Of a DNA stretch of 64,000 bases, positions 29,195 to 39,057 are shown piece by piece (the stretch's first letter is position 1; each line of letters starts with the position of its first letter). Under the pieces are notes generated by a model that was not told the origin of the DNA, did no database searches, and worked only from the letters and a program-made list of their open reading frames with translations. Location: contig NZ_KI650979.1 in assembly GCF_000506985.1 (NCBI RefSeq), forward strand, positions 310,001 to 374,000. The letters are read 5' to 3'. Position numbers and translations under genes: made by a program. This DNA comes from Advenella kashmirensis W13003 (GTDB lineage Bacteria > Pseudomonadota > Gammaproteobacteria > Burkholderiales > Burkholderiaceae_B).

Positions 29195-32092
29195 TCAACT
29201 TACCTCCGCTATGAAACGCTTCAACTTTGCATCAGGATAACCGTCGCTCACAAACTTACGAACGCTCGGCTTAAAAGCAGGTGAAATCTCGTAGAAATCA
29301 GCGACTGTCTTTGCCTTAGTGTGCAGAAAGTACCCTGCAGCCAGTAGCCGATCAAACTTATCTGCAGCAAGGCCTGGAACCTTGTTTGAGAACTTGATGA
29401 ACTGTCGTTTATTGTCAATGAAATGGTCACCGCGGAAAAAAGAACGGAGGAAGCGAGATATCTCACTATGGATCATTGCCTTTTCTTCGGCTTTGCTCCC
29501 TTGTGTGACAACGAAGGCTTCCTGCAAATCCCCTGGATCGCAAGTGATGTCAATCATCGACGGTTCGAGCTGCGTATTTTTGATCGCGATATCTGCGCAG
29601 TCTTCGAAGGTCGAGTACATGAACTTTGTTTTGCTAAATCGACAAGCCATCAGATTTCGATACCCATGAAATCTCGACCGCGTGACAATCAGATTCGAGA
29701 AGTCCAACGTTGGAAACGAGCCTTTAATATAAAGGCCATTCAGCGTACGCTGACATTCTTCGTAACCGCATAGACCGTAGAAGGAAAGGAGCTTTTCCGT
29801 CGTCTCCTGAACTGGTAGTTTGTGGATCGCAAAGTAAACGTGCAGCAAACCTGCGATCGCAGCCTTCGCCCGTTCGCTATCTACTCTAGTGCTTTTTGAC
29901 GACGATTCCGATACCGCTTCGTCACGAAGCTTCGGTATTATTGCAGCGAGGGCTTTTTCGACCCCTAAGAGGTTCGTCCTGAAGAAGCGCTTGAGATCCT
30001 CCCCCTCCTCGTTGTCTGGTATTAACCGCGAAAATGCGAGAATAGTGCTTTTTTCAAGGCTCGTGTGCATGAGTCCACGAAGCATGAGAAGCACCTCGAG
30101 GTACGAACTCAAGAACGAATAACGCAGCTCGATGTCGTCCCCTTTTACCACTAGCAGCGGATTCAATTGGAGTTTGGAGGCAATCGAACTCGCACGAGCT
30201 TCGTATAAAATGTTGAGCCGCTCGAACATCTGCGAAGCTGGCCAACGTTTTCCAAAGTCGATTACGAGCTCCGAGATAAGTTCAACCACCTCGGCTTCTG
30301 GAATTTCTACTTCATGCCTTGTTTTCTCGCGACGCAAGACAGAATAAATTATGTGGTCGGTAAGGTCGTTATTCGATGGATACGGGGTCAAATCATCTGA
30401 CACATCGAGATCATCCGTTCGACCGTCTCGCAATTCATCTTCAACTACAGTCGTTGAGATATCGGCAAGGAAAGGGATGATACGCCCTTCGTCATCGCGA
30501 ATACGGATCTTCGCGATTTGCGACATAACTTTTTCGGCCATAGATTCCGCAGAGGTATAGCTCGCAAGGCGACGGTTAACGTAACTTCGACAGCTTTCAG
30601 TGTCAAAACCCAATAGTTCGTAACGCTCAATCGCAAGCGACTCCAATCGAATGTCATCCGCGATGACATGATTACGAGTGGTTAGCAAAACGTTAGAGCT
30701 ACCAAGTTGATCATGCAGATGTTTTAGAGACTCCAAGAATGCGCCAACATCGAATCTCTCCTGAAAGAGTGAGGTCAATTCATCTAAACCATCAATGATA
30801 ACAGAGAGGTTGCCGCAAACGACAGCTAAATCAAACGTCGACCGTTCAAAGAGTTTTCCGTGTCCTTGGTACTTGGCATATAGTTCATAGATATCGTAGA
30901 TACTCTCCACGCGAGATTGAGCGAGGCCGCGCTCAGCAACATATTTTTTTATTGACTCGGCTTGTATGAGGACTACCGAAGAACGAAGATCTTCTCGAAA
31001 ATGTAGTCTCTGGGCCACAGATAAACAAAGAGACGTCTTTCCCATTCCTCCTGGAGCCACGATCAAGTGGGCAGCTACCTTCGAGGGCTTTTGTAAAGCC
31101 TCGACCACGTGGTCCAGTGCAGGCTCTACGCGAATAGACTCTCCATTTTCATTGCTGATGTAGGTCAGTGCTTGGTTAGTGTAGTTTTCAATTGGGCTCG
31201 GCTGGTCAATTTGCTTGAGCGAAGCATCAATGCAATAGTCCCAGATGTACTCTTTGTAAGTGCATTCGTGGACCCGTGTCGAGAGCCCTACCTCATTGAA
31301 GGTACGTGCGATGAGATCTTGCTCTGGCCGACCAACGCGCGGTCGCAGGACAGTAATATCGCCCGGACGAATCTCGGCCTTCAACAGTTGCTGCGCCGCA
31401 TGCTGAGCACTCTGCTTGATGTTGCCACTCGGATGCAGTGCAAGAAAGTAGCCTACAGCCGGAGACTTTGTTTCCCACAGCTCGTATTTCACCCGGTGAT
31501 TACCGGAGAAATCAGTGCCAGCGGCTCCGGTAACCAGCGCTCGGCGGTTGGGGTGATTGACTTGGATGAGTTCTTCGACCCTGGTGAAGTCATAGGCCAC
31601 CTCACTGAGGGTAGTGAGACTGCGACGCTTCTTGGGACGTTGTGCCGTGGCGCGGCCTCGCAACAAGGAAAGCAGTTCTTCAATACTCTTGGGAAAGAGT
31701 GCATCATCCGTAAAGTCAAGACGAAAGTGGCCTTTCAAATAGCGTGGTGTGGAATCCTGCTCTCGCTGCATAACGATCAGCTTGCTTCGTTTTTCCCGCA
31801 CCATCCCTTCCCAATGCACAGCGCTTGCTAGAAAGGTTTCAAGCCCTACGCCGTTTATACGGTCGTCGGCCTTCTCCTTGTACTTAGTTGTGGCCACCAC
31901 CAGCACGTAATCTGCGTCATGGATACCAGCTTCCATAAAATAATTTTTGTCGACTAGGCTATCTAGGTCATAACCATCCCAAGCGACCGAAATCTCTTCG
32001 ATTTCCTCCAAAGTATCTGCCAACTTCTTGACCCACGCCCTATGCTCTAAACTATCCCAGCTGTAGGAAATGAAGATTTTTATGTTTTCCAT
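29195..32092 (-). CDS. SEFIR-NACHT STAND protein with C-terminal pentapeptide-like repeats, candidate defence protein
   Basis: A 965-residue multidomain protein. Residues 1-145 are a SEFIR (TIR-related) domain: KIFISYSWDSLEHRAWVKKL. Residues about 160-290 form a domain I do not recognise (NHRVKYELWETKSPAVGYFL). The NACHT NTPase follows, with Walker A VAPGGMGKTSL (346-356) and Walker B SVIIDGLDELTSL (430-442). The C-terminal third is helical, then LDFSNLIVTRSRFHGYRNLM ... CRFSKTKFMYSTFEDC, resembling pentapeptide repeats. STAND proteins of this type sense phage and fire the N-terminal effector, here probably NAD+ cleavage. ATG 32092 has AGAGAG upstream; ATG 32122 or 32155 are alternatives. Confidence 0.8.
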   Translation of the reverse strand: MENIKIFISYSWDSLEHRAWVKKLADTLEEIEEISVAWDGYDLDSLVDKNYFMEAGIHDADYVLVVATTKYKEKADDRINGVGLETFLASAVHWEGMVREKRSKLIVMQREQDSTPRYLKGHFRLDFTDDALFPKSIEELLSLLRGRATAQRPKKRRSLTTLSEVAYDFTRVEELIQVNHPNRRALVTGAAGTDFSGNHRVKYELWETKSPAVGYFLALHPSGNIKQSAQHAAQQLLKAEIRPGDITVLRPRVGRPEQDLIARTFNEVGLSTRVHECTYKEYIWDYCIDASLKQIDQPSPIENYTNQALTYISNENGESIRVEPALDHVVEALQKPSKVAAHLIVAPGGMGKTSLCLSVAQRLHFREDLRSSVVLIQAESIKKYVAERGLAQSRVESIYDIYELYAKYQGHGKLFERSTFDLAVVCGNLSVIIDGLDELTSLFQERFDVGAFLESLKHLHDQLGSSNVLLTTRNHVIADDIRLESLAIERYELLGFDTESCRSYVNRRLASYTSAESMAEKVMSQIAKIRIRDDEGRIIPFLADISTTVVEDELRDGRTDDLDVSDDLTPYPSNNDLTDHIIYSVLRREKTRHEVEIPEAEVVELISELVIDFGKRWPASQMFERLNILYEARASSIASKLQLNPLLVVKGDDIELRYSFLSSYLEVLLMLRGLMHTSLEKSTILAFSRLIPDNEEGEDLKRFFRTNLLGVEKALAAIIPKLRDEAVSESSSKSTRVDSERAKAAIAGLLHVYFAIHKLPVQETTEKLLSFYGLCGYEECQRTLNGLYIKGSFPTLDFSNLIVTRSRFHGYRNLMACRFSKTKFMYSTFEDCADIAIKNTQLEPSMIDITCDPGDLQEAFVVTQGSKAEEKAMIHSEISRFLRSFFRGDHFIDNKRQFIKFSNKVPGLAADKFDRLLAAGYFLHTKAKTVADFYEISPAFKPSVRKFVSDGYPDAKLKRFIAEVS

Positions 32093-32240
32093 TTTTCTCT
32101 CTTTGAATTCTCTCTTTTCCATAGCGGAAACTGGTTGCACACCCAACACATGCATTTCAGAAACGTTTACAACTCAATAGACCGGTAACTGCAACAGTCA
32201 AAAAAGACAGCTCAAACGCCAAACAAGACTGCCCATCTCT

Positions 32241-32556
32241 CTAATTTTCTTGTTGCAGGATTCGCCATGCCTCAGTGAGGCCATTATTAGACACAATCCC
32301 TGCACTCACAGCACCAAGCGAGTGAGGTTCACTCAGTGCCATTGGTTTAGCCCCTAACCACTTCCGAACAAAAAAAATTCATTGATAGCCCATTGCTCTT
32401 ATTAATGACCGCAGGAGGCGCAATTTCGGAAAGATATCTAGGCGCCACAACACGTTCGCCAAAAATACTTGCCAGCGCCCTTCCATCGCCATCATGCATA
32501 TCGCACATAGATTCGAGAATCGGATCGGTTCTCTTGCCAAGTAGAACATAATTTAT
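32241..32556 (-). pseudogene. Unidentified coding relic, frameshifted and 5'-truncated
   Basis: Joining two reverse-strand frames across an eight-A run (plus strand, 32369-32376) gives about 100 residues of credible protein: DPILESMCDMHDGDGRALAS, APRYLSEIAPPAVINKSNGL, then MNFFVRKWLGAKPMALSEPH and a C-terminus ending EAWRILQQEN before TAG. There is no start codon; a stop precedes the frame. I do not recognise the family. Confidence 0.5.
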
Positions 32557-33196
32557 CTAAATGTGACTAATTTTAGCCATATCGCTCAATTATTAAAGCC
32601 GCGAAGCATAGGGATTATCCACAATTCCCTGAGATATACCTCATTTTGACGTTGTTGCTGCCACGTTGGTCACCACAAATTCACACGCATCGATAGCTCA
32701 CCACACGCTTGCCGTTGGCGTAGTTGCTACCTCAATCCGCTTTACTTTTGGAGTTTCTATGATCCCGTACAGCCAGATCTATCGCCCTCGCTCGCCCGTT
32801 GCTATCGGTAGACTCAAGCCCGAAAGCAGAACTTACTAAGCAACATAGACAAAATCAATGTGATTCTATTGTAGAGTGACCATGTCATCCCGACTTTGCT
32901 TTTCACTATTTTCCTTTGCCCTCGGCTGCCACTCTACCAACGAGCCATTACAAAACTTGCCCTGCAGCCTCCTTAATCGCTACATAAATCGCGGTAATAA
33001 GTGCGGTAATCCCCCGCACCTCCCGAAGCAGCAACGCGTCCTGCCTTCTTATCAACAATCGGTGACAGGTTAGCCGTACCTGATGATCCATTTGAATAGA
33101 AAAATGTTACCTTTTTAATAAAAACCACATCATTTTGAAGACATAAGCTACCTAAACCGATAAATTTGCCAAATTTATTCCGCCCTTGGTAGCTTT
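32557..33196. other. Gene-free stretch in the decayed island
   Basis: 640 bases with stops in all frames and no long ORF. A 26-codon frame at 32759 has GGAG upstream but no further support. Probably decayed sequence. Confidence 0.5.
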
Positions 33197-33613
33197 ATGC
33201 ATCAGTACCCTTTGGGTAGTCTATCGCAGTCTCAAAAAAACCAGCTCAAGTATGTTGAGCTGCGGCTCCGCTTCCTAGGTGAAATACGCCGGCCAGGCCT
33301 GATGCAGCGCTTCGGCATTGCCTCGGCGGTGGCCTCACGTGATTTCGTACTCTACAAAGATCTAGCCCCTCAAATCATTGTCTACGATGACAAGATTAAG
33401 CGTTATCTACTGGGGCGTTCTTTCGAGCCGCTGTTTCCTATACCCAACCCAAAGACTCCTGTCAGCGACGAGGACCTGGAAGGGGCAGTCCGCATCAGCG
33501 AATTAAATGCAATGTGCTGTTGTAGCAGTTCTCTAATTATTAGTACTGGAGGACTTACATACCGCCGATACAATGTTACCTGCTATCGCCAAATTTGTCG
33601 AGCACCCGGCTAG
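33197..33613 (+). pseudogene. Truncated CapW/BrxR-type WYL regulator
   Basis: 138 codons of which the first about 105 match the N-terminal winged-helix part of the CapW/BrxR repressors that control CBASS and BREX islands: LSQSQKNQLKYVELRLRFLG, RFGIASAVASRDFVLYKDLA and GRSFEPLFP. Full proteins of about 290 residues continue into a WYL domain; here the sequence becomes unrelated after DEDLEGAVRISELNA and stops. A non-functional or partial regulator left from a lost defence operon. Confidence 0.7.
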
Positions 33614-33889
33614 CTCCAGAAGAGTAGCATTCACCCGGGCTGATAGCCGACAACACAGTCGGCTTAACTCAATAATCGTTAGACTGTATTCACATGTAAG
33701 ACATTGAATACATCGAAAGGGAAATTAAGCACTTACGGCTGTAGGTGACCGAGTTTGTACCCTGAATTAATCAGGAGAATCAACGCGTGAAATCACTCGT
33801 GAGCAATAATGGACAAGTAGCACTTTTTTCCACACAGATCTTGAAATCATAGTCTCGGTTGTTCAGTCAGTTCGGGATACACCGAATGA

Positions 33890-34792
33890 TTACGCATCAC
33901 TACCCATTCCGATAATCGATCCCGCCAGCATATCTTTCGTTTCATGCAAACTGTCCCTAATAAAATTCGCTACTGCTCGAATTCTCGGCACCTCAATACT
34001 ATCATCGTGCAATATGAGATAGATATCCTGGCTAAGATAATTTTCAGGTCCATCAATTCGAACGAGTCCTGGCGTGTGGTCACCAACCAAACACGGTAAG
34101 TAAGCATAGCCAAGCCCAGCTTGAGCCGCAGCAACCTGTCCCTTCAGTGAGCTTACCCGGACACTGGATTCGCGCCAATAACGATGGGCCATAGCAGCCC
34201 TGGCGATTGGCAACGATTGACAGTTTTCCGACCACCCGATAACTCCAAGATTAATTTCCTGTCCGTCCGAGATGATCTCTCCCGAAAGATAAAGCGCATG
34301 CCGAAGGGTTCCTAAAGTCCGAACCTTGAAAGGCCCACGCTCAGGCATAGAAACCCGAACAGCTAGATCAGCTTCACGCGCATGCAGTGGGACAGGTTGA
34401 ACATCCGTCTGAAAATCAATATTAATCAGCGGGTAACGCGCCAGGAAATTTGGCAGACGTGGCAACAGGATCAGGTTCGCAATATTCTCACTTGTTGCAA
34501 CGCGAACCGTGCCCGTTGGTTCTTCCGCAGCGGCCTCAAGTGACGAGGACAGCGCGCTAAACCCATTTTCAATCGAAGTGCAAGACTCCAGAAGCACCCT
34601 CCCCTCCTTGGTCAGGGCATAGCCAGTAGGGCTACGGGCAAAAAGCAATTGACCAAGTTCAAACTCAAGGTTCGCCAGTCTTCTTGACAGCGTGGCCGGA
34701 CTCATGCGCAATGCATTTGCCCCAGCCGTTAGCGATCCAGCGCGAGCTGTTGTAATAAAACACTTTATATTGTCCCAATTGATTGTTCGCAT
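33890..34792 (-). CDS. LysR-family regulator
   Basis: 300 residues. N-terminal helix-turn-helix: SLTAGANALRMSPATLSRRL, then an effector domain with AREADLAVRVS. It lies divergent to a Bcr-type MFS gene and an aldo-keto reductase gene and probably regulates them. Together with those genes it opens the accessory metabolic region right of the defence island. Confidence 0.9.
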   Translation of the reverse strand: MRTINWDNIKCFITTARAGSLTAGANALRMSPATLSRRLANLEFELGQLLFARSPTGYALTKEGRVLLESCTSIENGFSALSSSLEAAAEEPTGTVRVATSENIANLILLPRLPNFLARYPLINIDFQTDVQPVPLHAREADLAVRVSMPERGPFKVRTLGTLRHALYLSGEIISDGQEINLGVIGWSENCQSLPIARAAMAHRYWRESSVRVSSLKGQVAAAQAGLGYAYLPCLVGDHTPGLVRIDGPENYLSQDIYLILHDDSIEVPRIRAVANFIRDSLHETKDMLAGSIIGMGSDA

Positions 34793-34960
34793 GCCGTATT
34801 CAGTGTCATTTGATTGCCAATACGCCCAGATATTTTAGCGATTTTCAAAAATGAAAAAGGGTGTGCGAAAGATAGCCATAGAAATTTGGCTTATCGGCAA
34901 ATAAACTTATCCAGTAGCAGCAGGCGATTACGCTACCGCAAGAAACTGGAAAATTCTGCA

Positions 34961-36166
34961 ATGACTGATATATCGACTACCGAGACTCAAAACATCAGAG
35001 CAAAAGGATCTGATCACTTTTACGCCTTTCTCATCGTCGCCTTGGCGCCGATTGGTCAGATGGGAATCGACATTTTCACCCCGTCACTCCCTCTCATCAC
35101 CAAAGAGTTCGCATCCACTCGCGAGTTCGTTCAATTGAGTGTTTCACTCTATCTTGCTGCCTTTTCAATCGGGCAACTTTTCTATGGCCCCCTTTCCGAC
35201 AGCATAGGACGTCGTCGATCTTTGATATTAGGACTAATACTATTCCTGGCTGGCTCCCTAATAGCCATTACCGCAGCAAACATAAACATTTTTATAGTAG
35301 GCCGTCTGATTCAAGGCTTCGGTATTACATGCGCATCCGTCTTGATGCGGGCAATTGCAACCGATATGTTCAAGCCACCTCAACTTGGAAATGTGCTCAC
35401 CTATATGGTCGTCGGATGGGGAATGGGGCCAATTATTGCGCCCGTTATTGGTGCGGCTTTGCAGGAAACGATCGGATGGCAATATTCATTAATTTTCCTG
35501 GCAATCTACGCCGTCATTCTTCTGCTGCTTATTGTGTTTGTCATGAAGGAAACAAATCGAAATTTAGTGCCGTTTAGCCTGACGAAGATTACGTCAGGCG
35601 TTTGTGAGATTTATAGTAATTTTCGGTTCATTCTCATTTTTCTCTCGATGGGCTTTTGTTACGGGGTGATTTTGTGCTTTAACCTCGTTGGCCCATTCGT
35701 TGTTCAGGAAGCGATGGACTATAGCCCCAGCACCTTCGGCGTACTCGCACTGGCTATGGGCCTTGTGTACTTCCTCGGTGTCCTGTCGAATCGTGTCATG
35801 CCTGCCTCCGTCACAGCAGCAAGAAAATTCTCCATTGCTTCCCTGGTTTGCGTCGTGGCGGCCACGTTACAGTTTGTTCTTGCTCTACTGATCGACTTAA
35901 ACATTTGGACGCTTGCTGTCCCTTTTGCTCTAGTTGTCTTCTTCTGCGGAGTCATGTATCCGAACCTGATGGCAATGGGAGTTTCTGCTTTTCCCCATAT
36001 TGCGGGTCTTGCAAGTTCCATTTTGGGATTCTCTCTCATGCTGCTTGCCGCAGCCATTATGTGGGTATCGTCGTTGATGCAAGCCCACTCGCTGTTGCCA
36101 TTTGCCACACTCACCCTTGTGTTAATGGCAGGCGTTTACCTTATGATCCGCGCTATTCGTCCTTAA
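34961..36166 (+). CDS. Bcr/CflA-family MFS drug efflux transporter
   Basis: 401 residues with 12 predicted membrane segments. GIDIFTPSLPLITKEF in the first loop and LFYGPLSDSIGRRRSLILG (motif A) are typical of the Bcr/CflA group, which exports drugs or sulfonamides by proton antiport. ATG 34961 is chosen; an upstream in-frame extension of 49 residues has no MFS character. The aldo-keto reductase gene starts 23 bp downstream, so the pair may detoxify and export one compound. Confidence 0.9.
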   Translation: MTDISTTETQNIRAKGSDHFYAFLIVALAPIGQMGIDIFTPSLPLITKEFASTREFVQLSVSLYLAAFSIGQLFYGPLSDSIGRRRSLILGLILFLAGSLIAITAANINIFIVGRLIQGFGITCASVLMRAIATDMFKPPQLGNVLTYMVVGWGMGPIIAPVIGAALQETIGWQYSLIFLAIYAVILLLLIVFVMKETNRNLVPFSLTKITSGVCEIYSNFRFILIFLSMGFCYGVILCFNLVGPFVVQEAMDYSPSTFGVLALAMGLVYFLGVLSNRVMPASVTAARKFSIASLVCVVAATLQFVLALLIDLNIWTLAVPFALVVFFCGVMYPNLMAMGVSAFPHIAGLASSILGFSLMLLAAAIMWVSSLMQAHSLLPFATLTLVLMAGVYLMIRAIRP

Positions 36167-36189
36167 CCCACACCTTTACAGAGGCATCT

Positions 36190-37263
36190 ATGTCAAACAT
36201 GAACGATAATGCTGTACCTAATGAAAATAACGCTCTCCCCACTCGTCGCGCCCGAAATGGCAGCATAGAAGTTTCCATGATGGGCCTTGGCTGCATGGGA
36301 ATGTCTGAGTTCTATGGCGACAAAGACGATAACCAATCTAGTGATTTAATCAATTATGCCGTCGACAAAGGAATGCGCTTTTTTGATACGGCTGATGTTT
36401 ACGGATACGGTCATAATGAAACCCTGGTTGGGAGCGTGCTTCGGGATCATCCAAAACGCAAGGAAATTATCCTTGCAACCAAAGGAGGCATTGTTCGAAA
36501 GGGCGATGACAGCAGCCATCGAAGCATTGATACCTCTCCTGAATACCTGCAAGTAGCCATTAAACGATCCCTTGATCGCCTGGAAACGCCGATCGATCTT
36601 TATTATTTGCATCGCGTAGAGGATGATGGCGCACGGATCGAAGAAAGCATGTCAGCCCTGGCCGATCATTTGCATTCCAGAAATATCGGCGCAGTCGGCC
36701 TGAGCGAGGTTTCAGAGAAGACCATTCGTCGTGCAGATGCCGCGCTGCGAAAGGCAACGGATGACAAACATGGGATCGCAGCCATCCAGACGGAATTCTC
36801 GTTAATGACTCGCCATATTGAAATTGACGGAGTCGATCAGGCATGTCGACAACTCGGGATTTTACTAGTAGCATATTCGCCGATTTGCCGGGGATTGTTG
36901 ACTGCTCCCTCCTTCAATCCTGAAACACTAGCACCATCGGATTTCCGTCGAAATCTGCCACGATTCACCGGGGATAACCTGAAGCAGAATCTTCAGTTGA
37001 TCGAAGTCCTGGCAACGGCGGCCAGGAACGAAGGCCTGACTCCTGCGCAGGTCGCTCTCGCTTGGGTGTTGGCGCATGGTGATCATGTCGTGCCCATTCC
37101 GGGTACTCGCAGCAAAGCGCGTCTGGACGAGAATATGGCTGCATGCTCGGTCAAACTAAGTCCGGAAACAATAACGTTGCTTGAAGATGCTTTCGCCCCA
37201 CAAGCAGTTGCCGGTTTGCGATATACGCCAGCTGCAATGCAGGCTTATGGTCTTTCTATCTGA
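36190..37263 (+). CDS. Aldo/keto reductase
   Basis: 357 residues, NADPH-dependent (beta/alpha)8 oxidoreductase. MMGLGCMGMSEFYGD starts the barrel; DTADVYGYGHNETLVG holds the catalytic Asp and Tyr, ILATKGGIV the Lys and DLYYLHRVE the His; VVPIPGTRSKARLDENM near the end is the cofactor-binding segment. It resembles the YajO/AKR13-type group. AGAGG precedes ATG 36190. A fragment of a similar gene lies at 51507. Confidence 0.92.
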   Translation: MSNMNDNAVPNENNALPTRRARNGSIEVSMMGLGCMGMSEFYGDKDDNQSSDLINYAVDKGMRFFDTADVYGYGHNETLVGSVLRDHPKRKEIILATKGGIVRKGDDSSHRSIDTSPEYLQVAIKRSLDRLETPIDLYYLHRVEDDGARIEESMSALADHLHSRNIGAVGLSEVSEKTIRRADAALRKATDDKHGIAAIQTEFSLMTRHIEIDGVDQACRQLGILLVAYSPICRGLLTAPSFNPETLAPSDFRRNLPRFTGDNLKQNLQLIEVLATAARNEGLTPAQVALAWVLAHGDHVVPIPGTRSKARLDENMAACSVKLSPETITLLEDAFAPQAVAGLRYTPAAMQAYGLSI

Positions 37264-37333
37264 GGCATTCTGGTTTGGTAAACATTGCATCTGCTCGTTC
37301 TTCGACGCATCTGGAAAGCACTTGCGGGGGATC

Positions 37334-37354
37334 AATGAATACCGCTTGTCCCCC
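37334..37354 (+). repeat. Dispersed 21-bp repeat, copy 2
   Basis: Exact copy of 21967-21987, lying between the aldo-keto reductase gene and a Bug receptor fragment. GGGGG six-base-class ends flank it (GGGGGA at 37326, TCCCCC at 37349), suggesting a small inverted structure. Confidence 0.55.
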
Positions 37355-37421
37355 GAGTAGGATGAAGACCCAGGAGTTCTCTAGTGATTAGGAAAATGAC
37401 GAGACAACCACCTGCGCTGTT

Positions 37422-37581
37422 TTATTCGATCTCGATACCCGCATCATCAATGATTGAGCGCCACTTGGCACTGTCTTTCTGCACAAGCGCGGTCAACGCC
37501 TCTGGTGTGCTGGATACGAATTCGACACATTGAGGCTCAAACTTCTTGTTCATTTCCGGGTTATCAATAATCTTGGCAACA
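37422..37581 (-). pseudogene. C-terminal fragment of a Bug-type TTT receptor
   Basis: The reverse frame reads VAKIIDNPEMNKKFEPQCVE ... ALVQKDSAKWRSIIDDAGIE and a TAA at 37422, the standard end of tripartite tricarboxylate transporter receptors. The first five sixths of the gene are missing. The remaining bases to 37796 hold an inverted repeat (about 37625-37650) and no gene. Confidence 0.75.
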
Positions 37582-37796
37582 CTACCGCCCCTGCCGGATC
37601 GTCCTTAGATTGTTGAGAAAGGCCACAAAAATCCGGCGAATGCCGGTTCGGCCTGCTGCTACCGCAGTTGCAGAAATCTTGACTGAAGAAAAATCCGGAC
37701 GGTGATGAATTCACTCTCGGCGCGCGAGCCACGCCCGTCGTTTATATTTTAAATATTTGATCAGTGTCGTCACTTGGAAGCTCCTTACACTTTTTA

Positions 37797-39020
37797 TTAC
37801 ACTGGGAGCGCCCATGTAAAACTAGTATCTCCTCGTTTTTCAGTCCAAAAGGGTCCAGTCGAATTGATAGGTGCTTGCGCGCCAGATTGAGTGACCATTA
37901 GTTTGAACTGGGCGCCTACAGGTTCTCCATAATTTACCCAATCAGTAAAACCTTTTAGCATGTTTTGTTTATAACGCTCGTCTCCAAAACTGCGTAAATT
38001 TCCCCCGTTCCAGACTGCGCCTGACGACCAATCAGCGGAAAGAAGACACTGCCCAATTGCCGATGGATCACCGAACACACCCGCTTTGAAGCTAGGCGCG
38101 ATTTTATGATTGCTGAGGCCTACCACTAGATAATCCGATTGAGTCTTGGACATGAAGGATGAAAAGGCCAGAACGCCAGGAGGACCACCCGGAATATCCA
38201 GAATCTGCTGATGACCATGTTGGATCTTGTCGAGTAAGGCATCGTTACCGTGTTTAATCCCCGACAGATCGTTGCCGGAAGACGTCTGTATCATCTGCAC
38301 AAACTTACAAATCCGCGCATCTATAGACTCAAATCCCCATTCAGTACGGACCAAAATTTGCACCTCTTCAGCTAATCCTTTATTGCGAAGAGGAATAATT
38401 ACCCGCCCTCCAATTTTGCACAAGTCAAATAGGTATTGCGGGAATCTATACGTTGACGCCGTATACATGATGCGGTCAAACTGACCTTCTCTGACGGGGC
38501 AGGTGTTACCGTCTGCAAGCAAGATGGTAGCCTGACCAAGTCCAACATCTTGTAAGTTTGAACGAGCTTTAGCTGCCAGAGACGGAATGATCTCAACACC
38601 GGTCGCATTGGCTGCAATGCCGGATAGTTCTGCCATCATTGCCAGGAGCCATCCTGTTCCACATCCTATTTCCAGGACGCGATCTCCGGCACGGATATCT
38701 AATAGCGAAAGGAGATGAACAATGAAGGCAGGTTCAGAGCTCGAAGCTTGCAAGCTTTCTCCCTTCTCCCCGACATACATAAGAGGCTGATTTGAATAGA
38801 TAAGTTCAAGCGCTTCCGCATCGGAACTGGAACGAAAGGACGTTTCCCACATTTCACTTACAAGACGAAAACGGTGTATAAACTTGTGCCGAGGGTACTT
38901 CAAGAAGGTCTGCCTTATACCATCATTAATTTGTGAGGGAGGACCATAGACCGGCGTATACCTGACCACAGTATCCAATAGCTCAAGATTAAGAGTTGAA
39001 TAATCAACAGACATGTTCAT
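37797..39020 (-). CDS. PCMT-like SAM methyltransferase in an amino-acid hydroxylase operon
   Basis: 407 residues. The N-terminal half is a protein-L-isoaspartate O-methyltransferase-like fold with SAM motif GDRVLEIGCGTGWLLAM (about residues 115-131) and GGRVIIPL. The C-terminal about 170 residues (QTQSDYLVVGLSNHK not conserved elsewhere I know) form an extra domain. PCMT relatives with such extensions modify peptides in natural-product clusters; here it is the third gene after an amino-acid hydroxylase and a LysE exporter (37-bp gap). True substrate unknown; protein repair is less likely given the context. Confidence 0.7.
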   Translation of the reverse strand: MNMSVDYSTLNLELLDTVVRYTPVYGPPSQINDGIRQTFLKYPRHKFIHRFRLVSEMWETSFRSSSDAEALELIYSNQPLMYVGEKGESLQASSSEPAFIVHLLSLLDIRAGDRVLEIGCGTGWLLAMMAELSGIAANATGVEIIPSLAAKARSNLQDVGLGQATILLADGNTCPVREGQFDRIMYTASTYRFPQYLFDLCKIGGRVIIPLRNKGLAEEVQILVRTEWGFESIDARICKFVQMIQTSSGNDLSGIKHGNDALLDKIQHGHQQILDIPGGPPGVLAFSSFMSKTQSDYLVVGLSNHKIAPSFKAGVFGDPSAIGQCLLSADWSSGAVWNGGNLRSFGDERYKQNMLKGFTDWVNYGEPVGAQFKLMVTQSGAQAPINSTGPFWTEKRGDTSFTWALPV

Positions 39021-39057
39021 TATCTCCCAAAGAAAAGAGTGTTTATGGCGGTTTCAT

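Noticed and set aside
32759-32839. Small 26-codon frame with GGAG upstream
   Set aside because: Too short, in a decayed region, no similarity or composition support.
35848-36189. Upstream in-frame extension of the aldo/keto reductase
   Set aside because: It overlaps the MFS gene and has no reductase similarity; ATG 36190 has a ribosome site.
37625-37660. CCGGTTCGGCC motif as a tRNA T-arm relic
   Set aside because: Only the GGTTC core fits; no acceptor or anticodon sequence around it.
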